Both the position numbers and the translations under genes were made by a program. A stretch of 64,000 nucleotides of DNA from Trichoplax sp. H2 (taxonomy: Eukaryota; Placozoa; Uniplacotomia; Trichoplacea), in NCBI GenBank assembly GCA_003344405.1, contig NOWV01000056.1, positions 248,001 through 312,000 of the forward strand, written 5' to 3'. Each line of letters opens with the position of its first letter. Position 1 is the first letter of the stretch. Shown one piece after another: positions 36,394-48,000 of the stretch. The notes beneath the pieces were generated by a model. That model was not told where the DNA came from. It was given only the letters and a program-made list of their open reading frames with translations, and searched no databases.

Positions 36394-39261
36394 CGGCGAG
36401 GAGATCTTCTACGATGATAAGTGTCTCTGTCTTTTAAGTAATCCTTACTAGAATTTCCTCGAGCTTTATCAGATCTATTTCTTGTATCATCCCTATAATT
36501 ATCTCGCTTGCTTCTGCGACCGTCATCACGGTCAGAATGTCGTTCGTAATGCCGGTATCTTTTATCATCATTATGCCTCTCCTTACGTGAAGAATCTGCC
36601 CTTTGATCATATTTACTTGAGGAATGTTGTCTCGGTGAAGAGTCACGGTGTTTATGTTTCTAAGCAGGTAATAAGGCCATAATCAAGCTTTTAAATAACT
36701 CCTTCGGATAATATATAGTGATTGACACAATATTGTGGCAATTGCAAAATATAGTTTTCAATGTACCTGTTGATGAGAATGTTTTCGAGAAGAACTCTCT
36801 TGATATTGTCTTCTGTTTCCACTATCTTCTTCATCATCAAACACGAAATCATACCTGTAGAATTTGATGGCAAAGAGTGCTATGCTATTAGAATACTGTA
36901 AGAACTTGACATCATTAGAAATAAAGTAGCATTGATTATGTCCTGATTTATATTTAAATTTACTGTCGTACTCATTCTTTTCGACGTATTTATCCTTTAA
37001 TTGTAGCTTTGTCTGATTTGTCTGTTTTTTTGTTTCTGGTAAGTAAATGTAAAGTGGCAAGAATAGCATTATTGGTATCATCAAACTGAAAAAAAGTTTT
37101 ACATGCATAACAAACTACAAACCTTTAGCTTTCTTGAACATATCCCACTTCATTTTTGCAACAGACTGGCTAAAATCAACATGAATACGTCGATCATCGA
37201 TCAATACGTTATCCATCTTGAAATACGCTTTCTCACAATTGTCAACCTAATTAATTGAAAAGATTAGCATAATATCATATCAAACATTAAGTTGTAGGTA
37301 TAATATTCTTGATAAGTTTGATAAGAGCAATTGAACAAGATGATTAAGCTTACATTTTCGTATTCAATAAAAGCATAACAAAGAGAATCTCCAGTCTTTT
37401 GATCACGAATGACTTCACAACTGTATCAAAATAGAAGAAAGCTATATCAGGATTACAGTAAAGTAAACTTATAATCACTAACAAGTTTATTGTGGCAAAA
37501 TTTAACAATTACCTGAGTATAGTGCCAAATCGTGAGAATATGATTTCAAGATCTTCAGAAGATGTCACCGGATTTAATTTACATATGAATAAAATATTTT
37601 CAGGCGGTTTTATTTCTGCATCTGGAATATCGCCTACCTAAAAGCAAGAATAGCAGAGCGATTAGATAACTGTAGTACATTCATACATAGAAAAATGCAT
37701 TGAAATTGACTTCGAGGTATCTAATTTGCAGACAAATACGTTAGCGATTGACTTCAGCTAATTCGACTAACCATTTCTAATATATGTGATTCCGCTTTAG
37801 CTTTTCTATCCTTGCTCATTTCTTCGATTTCTTCCATAGTTTTACCTTCCGTATCATCTAACTTTTCGTCAGCACCAATACGACCCGACTAAAATTTGTT
37901 TAGAGTAAACATTGTATTTAAGTGTACTGCCTAAATTACTTATAGGGGTCAAATTACCGTAAAGTTCTATCAAATACTGTACAGATGGATCTCTATGCAT
38001 ACCTGTAGTAGTTCTTGTGTTGGCTCTGGGGATCTATCAGGAATTTCTAGACCTGCCGGATCATCATAAGGATCGTCCAGTACAATAGTATGATTAATCC
38101 TGTTGGACATTGCAACGAAAGTTCTTGTTAGAAAAAGTATAATACAGGGCAGGGCATAAATTAAACCAACGAATCAATAGATTTATCAACTATTTAATTC
38201 CGTGCCTGATGTCACGATAGGGTTGGTACCGATCATCACAAATGGCTTCGTTCATTTTTTGCAGGACATCATCACCTTCTACAACTTGGCCAAATACAGT
38301 ATGTTGACCATCCAAGTAATCAAGATCTTCGTCCAGTGTAATGAAAAACTATGTGAAAAGATGAATAGGCATACTCTTATGAGGAAAGGTATTTATTTAG
38401 TTGATTACTAATACTAATGAAGTCTGTTGCTTACTTGTGATCCGTGCATGTTGTTTCCATTGTTAATAAATGAGACAGTGCCTAGTTTATTGTGCTTTAT
38501 TCGAGGAACAGTTTCAGCTTCGAAAAACCTTGCTTGTTCACCATAAATTTGTCTTTAACGGATGATAGAAGTACTGATTAATTGTCACAATTAATGACGT
38601 CATTGGACATTGGTTTTGTGACTGCATCTTAACTTTAGCAAGATGATGTAGCATACTACTACTGTTACAGTAAAGTAGAAGTTATATTATGCCATTGGAA
38701 GGAGTAAAAATTCGTATCGTATTACGAACACGTATAGTACTTGGATGTACTTTACACAATATGATCTACAGTATATCAGTGACTTATTACACGCTACAAG
38801 ATAGTATTTACCTAAAGACAGATTCGCCGCCATTCCCAGTACCTGTCGGATCACCCGTTTGTGCAACATAATTTCGCTGCGTATATAGTATAGCATTCAT
38901 GATGATGATATTGAGAAAGATATGCATGTTAATATCAAGGTATAACGATCATTCAATAAAATGAGGTTAATGTTCTTCTAGTTAATCCATTAGGATGGCC
39001 TGATTATTACCTTAATATAGTGAAACAAACAAAAGTTGTAATACTTGGTTTTGCATAACTTGAGAAAATTCAAGCAAGCTGAAATGGATGAAGAGGAAGA
39101 CGATCAGATGACAATATTAGTGTTTTACTACGCCAAGTTATGGTTCCATGGACTTATCTACGACTTATTCATACGTTGGACTATGACTTACATCGTGGTC
39201 TTTCATCAGTTAACAAATCGATTACAATATCTCCAATCGTGGTCTCAATTAGGACAGACAT
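36390..39261 (-). CDS. PPIL4: Cyclophilin-RRM protein PPIL4
   Basis: PPIL4 is a nuclear peptidyl-prolyl isomerase-like protein with an RNA-recognition motif, associated with spliceosomes. Exons, 5' to 3': 39192-39261, 39011-39078, 38812-38876, 38435-38552, 38206-38348, 38003-38099, 37772-37888, 37513-37637, 37354-37420, 37123-37246, 36906-37035, 36767-36854, 36390-36659. Phases close; 493 aa (human 492). Seen: cyclophilin domain 1-160 ([48 protein letters not shown]); conserved [35 protein letters not shown] near 236-320 ([45 protein letters not shown]); basic RS/RD-rich tail ending RRRSPRR. The cyclophilin Arg55 and Phe60 positions are Tyr and Tyr, so isomerase activity is doubtful, partly as in other PPIL4s. 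The intron after 38206 begins GC. It is divergent from KIFC1 across a GTAC array. Confidence 0.93.
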
Positions 39262-39319
39262 GTTGCCAGCTCGTTTTTGCTGCAGCTCGACTTGATTTCT
39301 GGCATTGCCAACGCTGCTG

Positions 39320-40120
39320 CCAGAAAGTGTTTGGTTTACGGTACAGTACTGTACCATAGCCATGTCCAGTAGGGTACAGTACAGTATCAACCATCTCGCT
39401 TACAGTACAGTACTGTACTGTACCGTAAACCAACTCCCTTACGGTACTGTACTAAAGGCACTGACAGACAGACATATAGTACGGCTGTACAGTGTACAGT
39501 ACTAAAGGCACTGATCGACAAACGTACAGTACAGTACAGTGTACAGTACTAAAGGCGCTGATCAACAGACATACTGTACACTGTACAGTACTAAAGCCAC
39601 TGACCGACGGACATCTGTACAGTACAGCTGTACAGTGTACAGTACTAGTACTGGAACGATTACGGTACAGTACCGTACTGTACTAGTACTACGGTCACCA
39701 TGACGGGCATACTGTAGAGGGAAGAACCTCTATGGTGACTGACAGTAGTGTACAGGACACTACTGATAGCCAAAAAGACAGCCAACTGCAGACCGTTTAC
39801 TTTACAGGGGTAAAAAGCAAAAAGTAACGTTTAGAAAGCTTTTCCATTTCATGTTTGCAGTCCCCTAATCCTCCCTAATCATCGTCATACAGGTTGATTC
39901 GATTTTTTAGTGTACAGTACAGTATAATACTGTAAATCTAATCCCATCTACAGTTGTACAGTATACTGTACTGTACTGTACAGTGTACAGTGTACAGTAC
40001 TGGAATACGGACTGTTACTTTATACTGTAACGTACAGTACGAACAGAGTACAGTACTGTACTGTATGTACTGTACAGTACAGTACAGTACTGTACTGCAG
40101 TTTACAGTACAAACCAGACA
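39320..40120. repeat. Large GTAC palindrome array, PPIL4/KIFC1 interval
   Basis: This is the densest GTACAGTAC/GTACTGTAC region of the window, at 39335-39720 and 39905-40115. Inside it, a ~50-bp unit with AGTGTACAGTACTAAAGGC-ACTGA-GACAGACATA is repeated about four times (about 39450, 39500, 39548, 39590) with small changes. Between the two blocks (39720-39905) the sequence is ordinary. It starts about 60 bp upstream of the PPIL4 ATG. Several short frames through it on both strands are repeat by-products. Confidence 0.85.
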
Positions 40121-41717
40121 CGGGACTGTAAAGTCGTCATCGTTTTTAAATTTCTTCGTCAGCCAATCAACGCTGAGGATAACTTGTTCTCCATCAACTA
40201 TCTTTGTTTCCCGACATTATTGGACACCGTTGCTTTGCTAGCTGCTTTAGTTCACAGTAGATCGCTTCTATATCATAAAATTTCCATGTGTTGCTGCAGA
40301 AATCCAAAGAAATTAATCAACTAGCGTAGTAGCAATTTCTTGACGGCATCTTAATAGGAGAGATACAAGGTAAAGTCAGGTCATAAGACGCATCTCAGTA
40401 CCACATTGATTTTAACTTTGTTGTTGTTGGTAGAGGTCGCAAATGGCTTCAAGTTGCAGTCATGTAATTCTCATCTTTATTCAATGCACGAGTAAACAGC
40501 GCATCTACTCGTATTTTAATCTTATTCTTGAATTATATTAGGGTAAACAGGTCAATTTTGGGAACAACAGAATATTATTCAGTTTGCAAATCCAACCAAT
40601 CAAGGTAATATTATGAGATCAGTAGTGTTCAATCAACTAAGATCGGTAGTATTAAACTGTTTATTTTCCAGTAGTCCAGAATGATGAGGATACGATAATA
40701 ATTATAATGAATTGTAATGATATGATCTTACAATGTTATATACAAATTTTACCATACGAGAAATTAAAGATGACTGTTGGCTACTCTTGTAATGCAGTGA
40801 TATATACAGTATCTGAACTAGGACTAAACGCCACAATCAATCAATACAGGCTTGCTACAGTAACGTACAGTAATTTACTGTAGACATGCATCAATTTTGA
40901 TTGCACACTTTCATAGAGTAACTGTAGAATCGAATATATCCCGAATACACATGCGATCAATTTTCCATTACAGAATTGCAGTAGAGTATATGCATAAGTG
41001 AAAAACACAGTATGGAATATCACAGGATCAATTCCATGATTTCAGGTCGCTTGGCTTATAGAGCCATTTTAATAGCAAACAGCATTAGTCAACATTGTAC
41101 GTAGAACATCCCAGCATATCGCATAGGAGTATCGTATGCATTTGCACAGTTGATAATAATTATTATATATATAATAAATAGGAATGTAAAAAGATTGATT
41201 GTATGTAATGTACTCTATACGTTTTACTTCAATTTAATGCACAAAGTTCATGATGTTGATAATAATTATAATGGCACAATGATTGTGTATCTTTTCCAAA
41301 TAGAAATATGCTACGACAATTGTCTAAACCGATTATATTCAAGAATAGCTAGAGTATATAGCAAGTATACGACCAGTTTTAAGTTTTAGTACCATAATCG
41401 ATTGCTTACCCCTTCATAGTGAACGCCAATTATGTTATGTACTGTATTCACAAAAATGATATCTTACCCATAAACATTAAACGATAAATGTGTAAGATAT
41501 ATTCATATGTGTACACTGTACATGCAGTGCGATTATCGTTGCATATAGATACGTATACGCCATAATCATCTTTGGCAAAGTAAGGTAGTTTCTGTGCAGT
41601 ACAGTATGGAATTAAAATCATTTTGTATACGTTCATTTGTTACAAGATACATTGATTTTTTATGTCTGTAGGCTATCACATTATACTAGCAAATTTTGAT
41701 CCTCCCAACAATCAAAT
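40121..41717. promoter_or_regulatory. Upstream region of the kinesin gene
   Basis: This is the KIFC1-proximal half of the divergent PPIL4/KIFC1 interval. No exon was recognised. Isolated GTACAGTA/TACTGTA palindromes occur at about 40862-40885, 41515-41525 and 41597-41607, echoing the main array. Open frames at 41150-41389 (+) and 41448-41636 (-) are low-complexity and not called. Confidence 0.4.
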
Positions 41718-44700
41718 ATGGATAAATCGACACGAACTGTAAATCTTAAGAGTCAAAGTAAACTTCGACAGCCAACCACGATTAAAAGAGCCTTAATAAC
41801 ACAACCAAATCATCACAATTCAGATCAAAATGTAAATCTATCAAAGCAATTCTTATTAATGAACGCATAGTGATAGTTAAGTTAATAAGCTCATGACTAA
41901 GTTAAGCCAATATAGTTGAATGAACTATTACAGCTTGAAATATCTTTAACAATGCTATATTTTAGAATGTACAACCTAAATCGAAGAAAATCAAATTAGG
42001 CATTGATGGCAAAGAAAATGCGCCTACTCACGGACAGACTAAACCTCGGTCAAAAATATCAAACGCTACTAGTGGTCGTCAACCATGCTCTAAAGTTATT
42101 TCAGCTTTATCAACACTCCCAAAAGGCGGACGTAATACGAATGATCGCAGCAAAAAAATCATATCAAAGCCTATCGCAAGTAAGACGGCTAAAACAGGAG
42201 CCGCATCATCAAAGTCAGCACCACAATCTAAACGTGTCATTACCAATACCAAGGCGACTAATAAAGCAAGCCAAAGTAAGAACAGCGCTCAATCATTTAG
42301 CATCGAAGGTAAGCGTATACTGACTTAATAGTAGTTAAATCTATATCGGCGTTGTCCTCCTTGTTTTAATAAGTTAGTGCTATAGAGCTATTGTTAGCTT
42401 AAAGTTGCCCGTTAATAAGTTTCTTCATTGGATACAGTATACTGGTATTGATATAATTTAAAATTATGCAAAAGTTACAATTATAAAATATGATTTAGTA
42501 AGCTACTGAAAAGAAAAGTCCTTACTTTTTACTACGCCATACATTATAGAGTTGGATGTAAAATTAGCCGCAATGCAAGCTGAAGCTAAAAAGTTACCAA
42601 AATGGGATATAAAACGAAAAGGCGAAATATATCAAGAAGGGTTTCATCTAATTCCTTTGTTGCGGCAATCTTATACTGACCAGTACGGAGATTATGAGGA
42701 AAAGACCAAGCAAATAACGACCGAAAATCAAAAGCTAAAGGATTCGTTCGCCGAATTAGATAAAAATTACAAGTCCAGTACGGCTCAGGTGACTTCTTTA
42801 ACGAACCATCTTGATAGAGTACAACGAGAACTTAATTTAAAAATGGAAGAATGTGGTCGATTGACTCAAACAGTTGAGAAGCTCAATAATGAAATCCATA
42901 ATCATTTAAAAACCATCGACGAAAGGGATGCAGAGATACGTGAAAACGAAGCTATTAGAAGAAAGCTACATAATGAAGTTCAAGAATTAAAGGGTAACAT
43001 CAGAGTTTATTGTCGTGTCCGGCCATTGTTGAAAGGCGAAGATAATCAAGACTGCGATTTACCAGTCACTTTTGATAGTAATTGTGATAAGAACATCCAG
43101 ATACATCATAGTAACACGAATGATGTAAGCATCAATGTCTTAAGTATTTATTTTATTACAAAGATATTTTATATCAAGTATAATTCTGGCTATGGAATAA
43201 TAATCACATTACAGTATTCAAATTGTTGGTTGCTGTTATATAATAATTTCGTAGGATGGCTGTAGAAGAACTACATCTGAAAAATATGATTTTACCTTTG
43301 ACAAAGTATTCAATCCCACTAGCGCTCAGGAAGATATTTTCCTCGAGATCTCTCAATTGGTACAAAGTGCTTTAGATGGCTACAACGTTTGTATTTTTGC
43401 TTATGGGCAAACTGGTAGTGGCAAAACATACACCATGGAAGGTTGCGTAGATCACAATTCCGGGAGTAATAATGCAAGAGCTGGAATGATTCCTAGGACT
43501 GTCAACCAAATTTTTACATCTGCTAGCGCATTATCTAGCAAAGGTTGGAAGGTTAGTTTTGTCGTTTTAGATACTTACAAATAATAATAAGTTAGCATGT
43601 TATTCGATTTTGAACAAGATTATGATATAAGCCAACAATTGCTATACACTTCTTGATATTAAATGACTTAATCAATGCAACGTCCTTTAGACTGAATTAA
43701 AATGAAGAGACCTGATCTAGCTTTAATTTTACTAATGTATCTTGTCGTTTACTATTTGTAGTATGATATTGAAGCTTCCTTCTTGGAAATATACAACGAA
43801 ACTGTCCGCGACTTACTTGAAGACAATCATAAAAAGAAAGAAAATATTAAATACGAGATTAAATTAACGAAATCCAGTAATGGTGTAAATCATGTAGCAG
43901 TAACAAACGCTAAGATAGTTAAAGTTGAGTCTGAAAGACAAGTAAGCATTATAGAGATTAATACAGAATTACAATCAGAATATTTATTTACGTTAAAAAA
44001 TGTACCTGATGTTGCTTCATTACATGTTAATTGTATATTTTTGATATGCATATAAAAGTATAACTTATTACTTAGGTGTACGACTTACTGAAAGTTGCTT
44101 CACGTCATCGAGCTACCGCAGCTACAAAATGTAACGAATATTCTTCGCGCAGCCACAGCGTATTTCGACTGAACCTCATCGGTAGTAATAGCTTAACTGG
44201 ACAGAATTGTGAAGGTATAGATCTACAAGCGTACATAAGATTTTAGTTTATAGGAAATGAATCTAACTCATTTTACTTAGAGACCATTTTTAACATATCG
44301 TATGCAACGATCAACCTAAATATTAATTTAGGGACTTTAAATCTTGTCGATCTGGCTGGTTCTGAACGAATAAATGTATCCGGAGCAACCGGTGATCGAT
44401 TAAATGAAGCTAAAAATATCAACAAGAGTTTGAGTACCTTAAGTAAAGTAATTCTGTCACTGGCTAATAAGGTAATACAGTGATAGCATAGTAAAATGTC
44501 ATTAATTAATTATAATTATGCGCTTTCGTTGTTGATAATAAAGTTAAAAATTATGTTATTTCAAATTACTAGACATTTACAATCTGGTTACAGCGGACAA
44601 TTTTTTTTGCTTTTATAGGATTCTCATATACCTTACAGAAATTCAAAGTTAACCTACTTGCTACAAAATTCTTTGGGTGGCAACAGTAAAACGTAGGACT

Positions 44701-45050
44701 AGATATAATTGTCTTTATTGTATATTGCAAACTACAGACTAAAGCTTTTACATTTTAATAAGTAAGAATCTTTTTTGAACGTATCTAAATATCGCTATGT
44801 AGGTTAATGTTTGTGAATATTTCACCTTCCATTCATTGTTTTCACGAGAGCTTAAGCTCTTTACGGTTTGCTACTAAGGTAAGCTGATGTTAATTATTAT
44901 TAAATTATGTCTCTAAATTATCAGTGCTGAAAAAGTAATAGCGTCAACAAAAATAATATGTATGTTATTAATATAACTTTGGCTTTTGCATTGAAATGCT
45001 TTTAGGTCAATAATTGTCATATTGGTACTGCAACCAAGAAAGTCAAGTGA
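41718..45050 (+). CDS. KIFC1: Kinesin-14 C-terminal motor (KIFC1/HSET-like)
   Basis: This is a minus-end-directed mitotic/meiotic kinesin that crosslinks and slides spindle microtubules. Exons: 41718-41831, 41966-42308, 42550-43124, 43255-43551, 43762-43941, 44076-44214, 44332-44471, 44619-44692, 44803-44878, 45006-45050. Phases close; 660 aa (human KIFC1 673). Order: basic Ser/Lys-rich tail (1-152), with KEN at residues 54-56 as a candidate APC/C degron; coiled-coil stalk (about 200-298); kinesin-14 neck [14 protein letters not shown] (298-311); motor domain to about 650. Motor motifs: P-loop GQTGSGKT (395-402), [15 protein letters not shown], switch [10 protein letters not shown], switch [40 protein letters not shown]. 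The motor sits C-terminal, as in the family. No key nucleotide-binding residue is missing. The frame continues open past several donors, which explains misleading longer ORFs. Confidence 0.95.
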
Positions 45051-48000
45051 ACGTAATGTGTCCTTCGACTACATTTACTTTAAATATAACATGCTATGCA
45101 CTATCTAATTTCATTATCATGAAATGTTGCACCGAACGAACTGTAAATAGCAAAGGATTCGATTATGAAGTCATTATTTTTACCAACGCTAGATGTTAAG
45201 TTAAATGTGAAGAGATAGATAGTTTATTCCCTTAATAAATATGAGAGGTTATAACTGCTAGCAACATAATGCCTCACATTTTAGCTAGAGGTCAATTTAG
45301 AACAAATCTTACAAATGTAGACATAAATTCCATTTAGTATACTGTACTTATTTACTATTAATCAGCGGTGAGGTGATCACTTATCGTTGAATAATTTTTG
45401 ATAGTAAAACGCAAGGTTTGAATTTTATATAGCAATTACAAATTTTTCTCTCCTTACCTGTTAAAATTACTTGTTAATGACTACTAGATACTGTATGTAC
45501 TTTACATGAGAGAGAAAATGAATGCTGCTATTTCTACATTTAATACCTTACTATTTAAAGCCTTCGGGTAAGAACTGTATCCTTGTCTAAACCACGACTT
45601 CCTGTAAATCCTTTATCATTTATAATCAACTTCATTATCGTTGCAAGTAACTACTTCCTATAGCAATAATAAATATTGATTTAATTCCGTGATAAATGGA
45701 TACCATCATTTTTCCTCATCCTATTAGTAATGCATCCTGATAAGTTTATTGTATTTTGCAAAATCTAACAATAAAAAACCTGGAAAAAATTTATTGAGTC
45801 CAAACGTATGGAAGTGGTACTTTTTATGTATTTATATTTACTAATTAGTATTTATAAAATTAAAAAAATATAACATAATATATAATATGATTACTGTATA
45901 CAGTATATAGTTTATTTACTCGTTCATCACAGTTTTTTTTCCGATAATAAAAATATAGCAACTGTGTAACCGATTACATACAATTTCCGTACATAACTGT
46001 TTCGTAACTGTATTGATAACTCCTTTGATTTCAAGAAAATGACGATTACTCATGTAGCACCGTCCTAAAGTCATTGTTTACATAACTAAAATATGGCATT
46101 ATTATGCCTCATATAGGCCTTATTTTACAGTATATGATTCGGTGTAGCCTATGCAAAAATGATTGATTGATCCATGAATTAAAATTTGGGCATAATAATA
46201 TCAACTTGTTGGATAGATTTGCATAGACGTAAGTCAACAATGTAATTTCCCCTAATGTGATTGAATTTTTATTTCTATAATAAATTAAGACATTTATAGT
46301 TTAATGTTTGCAATGTTCTACCAACTCCTACTATATTATGAATTAAGAAGAATTAGAAATAATTTTACATCTTTTTTAATAGTACATTTCCAATGATGTA
46401 TCTTTTACATCAATTTATTAATCTGAATAACAATAGAAGAGACTTATACATTACAATTGCCAGGCCTCCATTTATTCAATTAGCTGACAATGCAGCCCTT
46501 CAACTTTGCCTAAGGGCTTTTATAATGAGTAGAATTCTTCATAAATTGGTAAGCATAGACTGATTTCTTACAATTTCATTCAAATTTGTAAGGGTAGAAC
46601 GCAGCTGAAAAATCTTGGAACGGAAACAAGACGATAAAAATTGGCCTACTAGCTGGGGTTATCGAAGTTATAGTAAGTTTCATACGTAGTATACGCTAAA
46701 ATTCTTCCTAAAATAACTTACAGATGCTAATTTCATAGCTATTCAACAGCTGCTCTTACACTGAGTTTATCGTCAAGGCATATATTGAAACGTAAACCAG
46801 AAGATAAATCCGGCCAGACAGCTAAATACTTTGTAAGTTTTCTCAATTACATGATAGAGAAATTTATATGCGTACCTTCACCAATTAATGCTTTAGTAAT
46901 ATAGAAAGACGGAAGGCCAAGAGTTAGATGACTATCATAAAGGTGGCTTTGATCGGGATTTTTCATAGCTATACACTAGCATTCTACGAGTAAGAAATTA
47001 ATAGTCTGCTAACATGCTATTAACCAATTAAAGTTAAAATAGCTGTAATCACAATCCTGATAGCTATAGCGCACTGGAGTTTTACAATCGAACGCAGAGT
47101 ACTTCAACTGAACAAATAATGATTAAAGTTAAGTGACCAACATTGAGATGGGCATGATTACAATTGCAATAGTTATTGCCGACTAGAATTCATCAGATCA
47201 AGAATTTACAGTACGTCAGCTTATGTACTGTTCATCATTGCTAAATTTCCAGTATTAGAATGGCTATGGTTACGGTTTAAATAGCTGCATTGCTTTGTAT
47301 TATATGGTTAAAAATTTAAGAGTTGTCGATTTATCTAGCAATTTATTAGTAATATGGAAAAAATGGACGTGTCAAGTTCAATATCAAGTATTGAAATGAC
47401 TACCATCGTAGTTTCTAACATTGATAAGCTAGAATTAAATAGCAAACAAATTCACATCGCTGCATCAACTAATCCATACGAATAGTTCAAAGACAAATAA
47501 TTAGAGCTATACGCCATATCGTAAGAAGACTATCATTGCAGGCTATAACAAGTATGTTATTTACCAGCCTACTTATGCCAAAATTGAGATCATTTATCCC
47601 CACTGATTCATTATGAAAAGGGAATCAAGAGATAACCCAACGTTAACTATCGAAGACTAAGTCGACTGTGATCGCTGTTTCTGATAAGTAAAGAATAAAT
47701 ATCGCTACTACAGGATATTATTAATTAAGTGACCGAATCCATCGAGAAAAGTTACTAGCTCCACTTACAGGGGTAATATTCTATCAGAACTCTCAGGTAG
47801 AAACAGGCGTTGATGGCAATTTTATGCTTAACAGGATTAGCATTAACTTTTAACAGTTCCTGTTACGCCCTTTTTCTTCGATAAAATATAGCAATCGTCA
47901 TGTGAATTTAATTTGTTAATTTCACTCGGTCGCCTAATACATAGCATAACGTTCTTGATTACGCTAGCGTTATAATCTCGCTTTGATTCTCAAATCAACA

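Noticed and set aside
40140-40290. Higher-complexity stretch between PPIL4 and KIFC1 that looked like an exon
   Set aside because: All six frames are interrupted by stops within short distances and no family motif appears.
46393-46563. 57-codon frame (..IARPPFIQLADNAALQLCLR..) and nearby exon-like pieces at 46604-46670 and 46740-46836, briefly suggestive of a mitochondrial carrier (GLLAGVIEVI)
   Set aside because: Reading phases do not connect, stops interrupt every carrier-like continuation, and the resemblance is only a few residues long.
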